DNA of 64,000 nucleotides from CAVRCA01 sp965218045 (lineage in GTDB: Bacteria; Pseudomonadota; Alphaproteobacteria; Acetobacterales; Acetobacteraceae): NCBI GenBank assembly GCA_965218045.1, contig CBDCJX010000009.1, forward strand, positions 1-64,000. The letters run 5' to 3'. Shown here in pieces: positions 57,648 to 64,000 of this stretch. The position numbers were made by a program, and so were the translations under genes. Position 1 is the stretch's first letter. Every line of letters begins with the position of its first letter. The notes below the pieces were generated by a model, which worked only from the letters and a program-made list of their open reading frames with translations, was not told the origin of the DNA and ran no database searches.

Positions 57648-57756
57648 AGGCGACCTCCGGGGCTTTGACCAAGGACATAGGGGCGAATGGCGAATGGCGC
57701 GTAGAGCATTTTCCGCTTACGGTCGAGCAGCGGGCGGGCCTGCCGGGCGGGTGGGG

Positions 57757-60700
57757 TCATCGCCGGGTGCCCTGCGTCGCCAGCTCGGCCGGCGTGACGA
57801 AAAACGCTCTCACGCGCCGTGACAACGCATCGAGGTAGGTGAGCAGCACCGGCACCACGACCAAGGTCAGGATCGTGGAGCTGATCAGCCCGCCGATGAC
57901 GGCGTGCGCCATCGGCGCTCGCTGGCTGGCACCCTCGCCGAGGGCGAGCGCCAGCGGCAGCATGCCAAAAATCATCGCCAAGGTCGTCATCAGGATCGGC
58001 CGCAGCCGCACGGTGCCAGCCTCGAGCAGTGCCTCGACCAAGCTCGCGCCCCGCGCCCGCTCATGATTGGCGAAGTCCACCAGCAGGATGGCGTTCTTCG
58101 TCACCAGCCCCATCAATGTCAGGAAGCCGATCACCGAAAACACGTTGAGCGTCGACCCCGCGACCAGCAGGCCGAGCACCACGCCGATCAGCGCCAGCGG
58201 CAACGAAGCCATGATCGCCAGCGGCTGCAGGAAGCTGCCGAACTGCGAGGCGAGGATGAGATAGATGAAAATGATCGCCAGCAGCAGCGCCGCCCCGGCA
58301 TAGCCGACGCTCTCGTTGATGTCCTTGGTGGCACCGCCGAACACGATGCGATAGCCGGGCGGCAGTTCGACCTGCTTGAGCGCCGCGCCGATCTCGGTGC
58401 TGACATCGCCCGACGGGCGGCCGGACACGTTGGCCGAGATCTTCGCCTCACGCGACAGGCTGCGCCGGTTGATCTGCGCCGCGGCGAGCGCGGGCTTGAC
58501 CGTCGCCACCTGGCTCAGCCGGACCAGCAGCGGCGCGCCGTTGGCGTCGGTCCTCTGGCTGGGGACGAAGATGCGGTCGAGGTCGGCGACCGAGGTGCGG
58601 TCGGCAACCGGGAAACGCACCATCACGTCGTAGTTCTCGCTGTCCGGCGCTTTCCAGCTTCCCGCCTTCTGTCCCGCCAGGGGTGGGCGTAGCGCGCGCG
58701 ATACCGCCGCGATGTCGACGCCCAGATTGCTCGCCGCCACCCGGTCCACCTCGACGTCGAGCGTCGGCTTGGCCGCCTTCAGGCTGGTCTCGACATCAAC
58801 CGCGCCCGGTATGCGCTTCACGATACCCAGCACCCGCGTCGACAGCCGGTCCAGCTCGCCGATATCCGGGCCTTCGATGCTGACCTGGATCGGCTTTACG
58901 GCGGCGCCGCCAAGTCCCGGCGCGCCGACGCTGACATCGATCCCCGGTATGCGGGCGAGCCGGGCGCGAAACGGGGCCGCGAGCTGGTCCGGGCTGCGGC
59001 TCCGTTCGTCGATGGGTTTCAGCCGGACGTAGATGCTGGCGATGTTCTTGTCGTTGGCCGCCCCGCTGTTGATGGTGGCCGAGGTGTACCCGACCTCGGG
59101 GAACTCGCGCAGCGCGGCGGCGACCTGGTTGGCCTTGGCGACGGTGTAGTCGAGCGACGCGCCGACCGGCGTGCGCACCTCGACGACCGCCTCGCCGAGA
59201 TCGGCCGGCGGCACGAATTCGACGCCGACGCGGGGCACCAGCAGGATGCTGCCGGCGAACAGGCCCAAGGTCAGCGCCAGGGTCACCAGCCGATGCCTCA
59301 GCGACCACCCGAGCACGGCACGATAGAAACGCGTGACGGCGGCGAGGCCGCGCTCGAACCAGCCAAGCGCGCGACCGAGCCAGGTGCGGGTGCGTCGGCC
59401 GTGCGCCGCGGGGTCGTACCAGATGCTGGACAGCATCGGGTCCAAGGTGAAGCTGACGAACAGCGAGATCAGCACGGCGGCCGCGACGGTGATGCCGAAC
59501 TGGAGAAAGAAGCGGCCGATGATACCGCCCATGAACGCCACGGGCAGGAACACGGCGACGATCGAAAAGGTGGTGGCGAGCACGGCGAGCCCGATCTCGT
59601 CGGTGCCCTCCAGCGCCGCCCGGACGTGGTCCTTGCCCATGGCGATGTGCCTGGTGATGTTCTCGCGCACCACGATCGCGTCGTCGATCAGCAGCCCGAT
59701 CGACAGCGACAGCGCCATCAAGGTCATCACGTTCAGGGTGTAGCCGAATGCCAGCAGCACCGCGAAGGTGCCGAGCACGGCGACCGGCAAGGTGAGCCCG
59801 GTGATCACGGTGCTGCGCCACGATCCCAGAAACAGGAACACGATGGCGATGGTCAGCGCAGCACCCTCCAGCAAGGTGGATTGCACGTTGGCGACCGAAT
59901 TGCGGATGCCGCGCGCGCTGTCGCGGATCACCTCGAGCTTCACGTCTGGCGGCAACGAGGATCGCAACGCGGCGATCTCGGCCAGCACGCCGTCGGCCAC
60001 CGCGATGGTGTTGCCGCCCTGCACCTTGACGATATCCACCACCACGCCGCGCTTGCCGTTGACCAGGGCGGCGCTGTCCGCCTCCTCCGCGCCATCCGCG
60101 ACCTCGGCCACGTCGCCCAGGGTGACCGGATGGCCGCCGCGCTGGGCGATGACGACATCGAGAAACTGCTTGGGATTGACGATGCGCGCGTCGATCTGCA
60201 CCACACGGTCGCGCAGTTCTCCCCGGATCGAACCGGCCGGCAGCATCTGGTTGTCGGTTTGCAGCGCCTGGACCACCTGGTCGATGCTGATGCCTTGGGC
60301 GCGCAGGCGCTCCGGGTCCACGTTGACGCGGATCTGTCGAAGCTGGCCGCCGACGATGGTCGCGCGACCGACGCCCGGCGCGGATTGCAGCCGGCGGACG
60401 ATCTCCTGGTCGGCCAGGGTCGTGAGGTCGCGCAGGCTGCGTGTGGCCGAGTTGACGGCGATCGACAGGATCGGCTGATCGTCCGGGTTGAAGCGGGTGA
60501 TGATCGGCTGGTCCACCTCGCGGCGGAACGTGGCCGCGACGGGCGCGACCTTCTCGCGCACGTCCTGCACCGCGACTTCGGAGTTGGTCGACAGGTTGAA
60601 CTCGACCACCACCACGGAGCGGCCCTCGTATGAAGTCGAGGTGATGGTCTTCACCCCGCTTACGGTGTTGACCGCGTTCTCGATCTTGCGCGTCACGTCG

Positions 60701-60882
60701 CTTTCGACGCTCTCGGGCGAGGCGCCGGGATAGGTGGTGGTGACGACAACGATGGGGAAATCGATGTTGGGGAACTGATCGACGCCGAGGCGCTGGTAGC
60801 CGAACACGCCGAGCACCAGCAGCGCCGCCATCATCATGGTGGCGAAGACCGGATTGCGGACGCTGATGCGCGTGAGGATCAC
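57757..60882 (-). CDS. multidrug-type RND efflux pump (AcrB/HAE1 family)
   Basis: The 1041-residue inner-membrane proton antiporter is of the hydrophobic/amphiphilic efflux type. The opening ISVRNPVFATMMMAALLVLG, the paired membrane aspartates in GLLIDDAIVVRENITRHIAM, and FLPVAFMGGIIGRFFLQFGI are typical. It has twelve helices in two repeats with large periplasmic loops. GTG 60882 overlaps the adaptor stop (GTGA). It lacks its own outer-membrane channel gene and may borrow the TolC-type protein encoded at 9517 or elsewhere. Confidence 0.94.
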   Translation of the reverse strand: MILTRISVRNPVFATMMMAALLVLGVFGYQRLGVDQFPNIDFPIVVVTTTYPGASPESVESDVTRKIENAVNTVSGVKTITSTSYEGRSVVVVEFNLSTNSEVAVQDVREKVAPVAATFRREVDQPIITRFNPDDQPILSIAVNSATRSLRDLTTLADQEIVRRLQSAPGVGRATIVGGQLRQIRVNVDPERLRAQGISIDQVVQALQTDNQMLPAGSIRGELRDRVVQIDARIVNPKQFLDVVIAQRGGHPVTLGDVAEVADGAEEADSAALVNGKRGVVVDIVKVQGGNTIAVADGVLAEIAALRSSLPPDVKLEVIRDSARGIRNSVANVQSTLLEGAALTIAIVFLFLGSWRSTVITGLTLPVAVLGTFAVLLAFGYTLNVMTLMALSLSIGLLIDDAIVVRENITRHIAMGKDHVRAALEGTDEIGLAVLATTFSIVAVFLPVAFMGGIIGRFFLQFGITVAAAVLISLFVSFTLDPMLSSIWYDPAAHGRRTRTWLGRALGWFERGLAAVTRFYRAVLGWSLRHRLVTLALTLGLFAGSILLVPRVGVEFVPPADLGEAVVEVRTPVGASLDYTVAKANQVAAALREFPEVGYTSATINSGAANDKNIASIYVRLKPIDERSRSPDQLAAPFRARLARIPGIDVSVGAPGLGGAAVKPIQVSIEGPDIGELDRLSTRVLGIVKRIPGAVDVETSLKAAKPTLDVEVDRVAASNLGVDIAAVSRALRPPLAGQKAGSWKAPDSENYDVMVRFPVADRTSVADLDRIFVPSQRTDANGAPLLVRLSQVATVKPALAAAQINRRSLSREAKISANVSGRPSGDVSTEIGAALKQVELPPGYRIVFGGATKDINESVGYAGAALLLAIIFIYLILASQFGSFLQPLAIMASLPLALIGVVLGLLVAGSTLNVFSVIGFLTLMGLVTKNAILLVDFANHERARGASLVEALLEAGTVRLRPILMTTLAMIFGMLPLALALGEGASQRAPMAHAVIGGLISSTILTLVVVPVLLTYLDALSRRVRAFFVTPAELATQGTRR

Positions 60883-62084
60883 GATCCCGCCTCCGGCTCG
60901 CCCGCGACCTTGACGGCTTGCCCAGGCGCCAGCCCTGGCAGCAACGCGCGGACCACACGGTCGCCCTCGGCCAGGCCGCCGCGGACTTCCGCCAAGCCCT
61001 GTGTGTCGCTCACCAAGCCGAGTTCGACCGGCTGGCGTTGCAGCGTGCCACCGGTGATCCTGAGCACCGTGGGCGACTCGCCATCCGCCGTGCGGATCGC
61101 CTCCTCCGGTACGGCGAGCGCATGCTTCGCCTCGGCCACCACCACGGCGCCGGTGACGAACACGCCGGCGCGCAGGGTGTGGCCCGGGTTGGGCAGTCGT
61201 ACGTGGACGATCACCGCTTGCGAGCCCGCCTCGGTGGCCGGGTTGATCCGCGCGACCGTTCCCGACAATTCCGCGCCGCCCAGCCCGGCTTGCAGGGTCA
61301 CCGATTGGCCGACTTGCACCAGCCCGATCTGGCCGGCGGGGACGGCGGCGTCCACCTCCAGGGTCGTCAAGTCGAGGATGCGAAACAGCTCGCCGGCCAC
61401 CGCCACGGTGCCGCCAGGGTCGATGCTGCGCTGCCCGATTGTGCCGTCGATCGGCGCGCGGATGGTCGCATCGGCGAGCGCCTTGCGCGCCATGGCGATG
61501 AATGCCTGGTTGGCGTCGAAGGCGGCCCGGGCCTGCTGGAAGCTGCTTTCCGCCTGCTCGGCGGCCATGCGGCTACCCGCACCTCGTCCCGCGAGCTGCC
61601 GCTTGTTGGACAGGTCGCGCCCGGCATAGGCGAGCGCCGCCTCGGTCGAGGCGAGATTGGCGACGCGCTGATCCACCGTCGTCTGCAGATCCCGCGTGTC
61701 GAGCCGGGCGAGCACCTGGCCGGCGGTGACCCGGTCACCCTCGCGGACCAGGACCTCCGCCACCGTCGCGGCAAGCTGCGAGCGCACCAACACCTGATCG
61801 GCCGGTCGGGTCGTGCCGGAGAGCCGGACCACGCGGCGCAGATCGGCGCGCGACACTGTCGCCATCTCGCGAGCGGCCAGCTCGACCTCTCGCGGTGACG
61901 TCGCGATGGGGGCGACCGGCGGCGGATGACGATTGTGCCAAATGAACCAGGCGCCGGCGCCGAGGACGACGAGGCTGATCGCTATCGGCGCCCAGCGCCG
62001 GCGGCGGGCGGACGGCTTGGGTGGAGCGGATGCCTGGCGAGACGCCGGTGATGCATCCAATGGCGCGATCTCAACCTGGTCCAT
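60879..62084 (-). CDS. RND efflux periplasmic adaptor (AcrA-type membrane-fusion protein)
   Basis: The 401-residue adaptor has a cytoplasmic N-terminus of about 30 residues and one membrane helix (WAPIAISLVVLGAGAWFIWH), then adaptor domains: VVRLSGTTRPADQVLVRSQL, LVREGDRVTAGQVLARLDTR (first lipoyl half), a coiled-coil hairpin (about residues 140-200) and TIRAPIDGTIGQRSIDPGGT (second half). The tail contains LAEGDRVVRALLPGLAPGQA. It sits between a MarR-type regulator gene (32-base gap) and the pump gene (4-base overlap). Confidence 0.92.
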   Translation of the reverse strand: MDQVEIAPLDASPASRQASAPPKPSARRRRWAPIAISLVVLGAGAWFIWHNRHPPPVAPIATSPREVELAAREMATVSRADLRRVVRLSGTTRPADQVLVRSQLAATVAEVLVREGDRVTAGQVLARLDTRDLQTTVDQRVANLASTEAALAYAGRDLSNKRQLAGRGAGSRMAAEQAESSFQQARAAFDANQAFIAMARKALADATIRAPIDGTIGQRSIDPGGTVAVAGELFRILDLTTLEVDAAVPAGQIGLVQVGQSVTLQAGLGGAELSGTVARINPATEAGSQAVIVHVRLPNPGHTLRAGVFVTGAVVVAEAKHALAVPEEAIRTADGESPTVLRITGGTLQRQPVELGLVSDTQGLAEVRGGLAEGDRVVRALLPGLAPGQAVKVAGEPEAGS

Positions 62085-62116
62085 TCGCGGACACCTGAGT
62101 CCCTGCTCAGCCCTGT

Positions 62117-62617
62117 TCAGCCTGTCTCGGTAACCCGATGGACGATCCGCTCCAGACCTTCAATCGTGTCCTGATAGAACGAGTCCAGCGCCTCCAGGCG
62201 TCGTTGCGCCCCCGATCGCTCGGGTGGCAGGGCTACCCTGGTTCGGCGCACCACCTCCTGCGCCTTCGCCATCCGCTCCATCGAGCCGCGAAGCAGCCGA
62301 ACGTAGGGATCATGGGCGAGGCGGAAGTAGTCCTGCCGCTCTCCCGGATGCGAGACGCGCTCGATGATGCCGAGCTGCTCGAGCAGCCGCGTGTTGGTGC
62401 TGATGCTGCCGCGGCTAACCTGGAGCTGGTTCGCCAACTCGTTAAAGCTGAACGGTCCCTCCTCGATGATCAGCTTGCCCATGATACGCCCGGCGATGCG
62501 CGGCAGTCCGTCGGCCTGGGCGACAACGCCCATGCGCTCAGCGAACTCCTGGACAACGGTGTCACTGTCGGAGTGATGGGCTGGGTGAACCGGCATGCCG
62601 TCAAGCTGGGGCGGCAT
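62117..62617 (-). CDS. MarR/GbsR-type transcriptional regulator
   Basis: The 166-residue winged-helix protein has its helix-turn-helix at about residues 52-85: GPFSFNELANQLQVSRGSIS then TNTRLLEQLGIIERVSHPGE, the wing. The RIAGRIMGKLIIEEGPFSF lead-in is typical of GbsR-like members. ATG 62617 gives the longest form; ATG 62596 (MPVHPAHHSD) is also possible and would leave more room for the upstream inverted repeat. As first gene of an operon with an RND exporter it is likely its ligand-responsive repressor. Confidence 0.88.
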   Translation of the reverse strand: MPPQLDGMPVHPAHHSDSDTVVQEFAERMGVVAQADGLPRIAGRIMGKLIIEEGPFSFNELANQLQVSRGSISTNTRLLEQLGIIERVSHPGERQDYFRLAHDPYVRLLRGSMERMAKAQEVVRRTRVALPPERSGAQRRLEALDSFYQDTIEGLERIVHRVTETG

Positions 62618-62621
62618 GCCC

Positions 62622-62648
62622 GTTTAGTCAAGACAGAACCATCTAAAC
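62622..62648. promoter_or_regulatory. inverted repeat upstream of MarR-RND operon (candidate operator)
   Basis: GTTTAG at 62622-62627 and CTAAAC at 62643-62648 form a perfect 6-bp inverted repeat with 15 bases between, directly upstream of the regulator gene. On the minus strand a TTGACT box overlaps one arm. The layout fits an autoregulatory operator, but no footprint-like longer symmetry is present. Confidence 0.45.
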
Positions 62649-62723
62649 AAACGGGCCAGCTCAAGGAGAGCCGAGGCGGCGAGCAGTGTTCCGTGCGATC
62701 CCCTCGGCTGGCCGTCGAACTCG

Positions 62724-63728
62724 TCAGCTATCCTGGATGCGTGCGACGCGGTCGGCGCCGAAGCGCCGAGCGGCCAATTCGATCACGGGCTTGGCCTTTG
62801 CCGCGAGCGCGGCGCGGTCGACATCGCTGATGATTTGCATGCCGTCATTTCGCAACTGTTCGAGACCCTGATCCTCCCCCGACGACCCGGCATCTCTTGA
62901 GGCTTGCGCGCCAATCACCGCGCAACGTCGGAGCGCGTCGGCTTGATCCGCGCTCATACCTTCGAACAGATCGGGTGAGGCGAGGAAGAACGCGGCGCTG
63001 TAGGCGTGTGCCGTCAGGTTGAGGCAGCGCTGAACCTGTGCGAATCGGGTCGCCACGATCGTGGCGATGGGGTTCTCTTGTGCCGCGAAGCGCCCGGTGC
63101 GAAGCGCCTCATAGACTTGCGGGAACGGCAACGTCTCCGGATTGGCGCCAAGTGCGACGAAACCCTGCCGCATCATCTCCGATTGCGGCACGCGAATGCG
63201 CAGTCCCTTGAGATCGTCCGGGTGCCGAATGGGGCGGTTCGCGGTGACATGGCGGACACCGTTCTCGCCCCAGGCAAGCAAGCCGAGATCCTGACGCGCC
63301 AGCAGTTCCACGTATTCCGCGCCGACCGGTCCGTCCAACGTGGCGCGCGCGTGCGCCGCGTCACGGAACAGGAATGGTGCGTCGAACAGTGCGAGCTCAG
63401 GCACCAGACCCGCCACCACGTTGGAGGCGGCGAATACCAGATCGACGGCGCCCGCGGCACACGCGCGGACCATCTCGACCTCGCCGCCAAGTTCGCCGTT
63501 GGCGTGAACCTCGACGCTGATGTGCTCGGCGAGGACTGGCGTATTGCTCGCCGCCGCGGCGAAGGCCAGACATGCTTGCCCGGGTGCGGAGTGCGCCGGA
63601 TTGACCACGCCAAGTCGCAGAACACGCCGACGTTCTGTCGCGCGAACGATGGCCGGTGCAAACAGCAATCCGCTCGTACCGATAACGCAATAGGCGAGCG
63701 CGTGGCGACGCGTGGTAATGATGCTCAT
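62724..63728 (-). CDS. TRAP-transporter binding protein (DctP family), orphan
   Basis: The 334-residue periplasmic receptor begins at ATG 63728 (MSIITTRRHALAYCVIGTSG); a longer frame to 63770 is less likely. The signal peptide ends near RATERR. Mature landmarks: RLGVVNPAHSAPGQACLAF, VDLVFAASNVVAGLVPELAL, PIRHPDDLKGLRIRVPQSEM with the carboxylate-binding Arg, and FPQVYEALRTGRFAAQENPI. No DctQ or DctM gene follows: the next gene downstream is the MarR-type regulator on the same strand. The protein either serves a distant TRAP permease or acts as a sensor receptor. Confidence 0.88.
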   Translation of the reverse strand: MSIITTRRHALAYCVIGTSGLLFAPAIVRATERRRVLRLGVVNPAHSAPGQACLAFAAAASNTPVLAEHISVEVHANGELGGEVEMVRACAAGAVDLVFAASNVVAGLVPELALFDAPFLFRDAAHARATLDGPVGAEYVELLARQDLGLLAWGENGVRHVTANRPIRHPDDLKGLRIRVPQSEMMRQGFVALGANPETLPFPQVYEALRTGRFAAQENPIATIVATRFAQVQRCLNLTAHAYSAAFFLASPDLFEGMSADQADALRRCAVIGAQASRDAGSSGEDQGLEQLRNDGMQIISDVDRAALAAKAKPVIELAARRFGADRVARIQDS

Positions 63729-63911
63729 GGCCGATTTCCAGTAGTGCGACGGCATCGTCGCACGCATCAATGAGCAATACGTAAAGCGATTCGGTCGTTC
63801 GCGCGATACGCGTCCAGAGCGGTCGGAACCAATCCAGGCGGCAGATTAATCGTTTAAAAACTGGATCGGGTATAAAGACAGAGCGAAGATCGTTTCAGGA
63901 CAGCTTGCTTC

Positions 63912-64000
63912 ATGGCTGCAATAGATCGTCGCTGGTACGCCCCTGTCCTAAATGCCGCTTCAGCTCTGACCTCGAAGGAGTGCCGGCACGGGTCCGGCTG
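63912..64000 (+). CDS. possible start of a gene running off the window
   Basis: From ATG 63912 a frame (MAAIDRRWYAPVLNAASALT) remains open to the end of the window, giving at least 29 residues. AGGACAG lies about eleven bases upstream and a TATAAA box near 63870 could be a -10 element. Too little is visible to name a family. The rest of the 63729-63911 gap holds nothing recognisable. Confidence 0.3.
   Translation, partial: MAAIDRRWYAPVLNAASALTSKECRHGSG

Overview
The window is a GC-rich chromosome segment, most likely from an alphaproteobacterium of the Acetobacterales/Rhodospirillales type. This placement is inferred from codon use, from the IS families present, from the mix of Tat-exported binding proteins and TRAP/ABC importers, and from an alternative complex III next to an A2-type oxidase. 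No rRNA or ribosomal marker gene is present to confirm it. Most operons are tightly packed, with 4-base ATGA or GTGA overlaps between genes.

Bases 1-5300 are an insertion-sequence graveyard. Remnants of six families (IS3, IS30, IS66, IS256, IS110, IS481) lie end to end or nested, and none has an intact transposase. Bases 5355-8792 hold an MFS permease, a type II NADH dehydrogenase and an exonuclease III. After a patch of decayed genes comes a tRNA-Gly(GCC) at 9306-9380. Bases 9517-15148 are a CzcCBA-type heavy-metal RND efflux operon (outer-membrane channel, adaptor, pump).

Bases 15278-32023 are devoted to uptake and catabolism of small organic, probably nitrogenous, compounds. They hold a Baeyer-Villiger monooxygenase, a hydantoin-racemase-like protein without its catalytic cysteines, a cytosine-deaminase-type amidohydrolase, an ABC importer and a TRAP importer. 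The last two are divergently arranged and have both lost the 5' ends of their binding-protein genes at one deletion junction near 21567. A kynurenine-formamidase-like hydrolase follows within a complete dipeptide/oligopeptide ABC operon, and then a lone branched-chain-amino-acid-type binding protein.

Bases 32264-43490 are the showpiece: eleven co-directional, mostly overlapping genes encoding alternative complex III (ActABCDEF), one uncharacterised membrane protein, and a caa3-type cytochrome c oxidase (CoxBACD). CoxA carries the YSHPAVYI form of helix VI typical of A2-type oxidases. Together they form a quinol-to-oxygen respiratory branch that needs no bc1 complex.

Bases 43514-57647 look like a catabolic island: SDR, two SMP-30/gluconolactonase proteins, GMC oxidoreductase, two-domain VOC protein, DoxX, cupin-like protein, Rieske oxygenase, PPC-domain protein, core MetE-like protein, a second Baeyer-Villiger monooxygenase closely related to the first, and a GH15 glucoamylase/trehalase-like enzyme. 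Bases 57757-62617 are a MarR-type regulator with an AcrAB-like RND operon. The window closes with an orphan TRAP binding protein.
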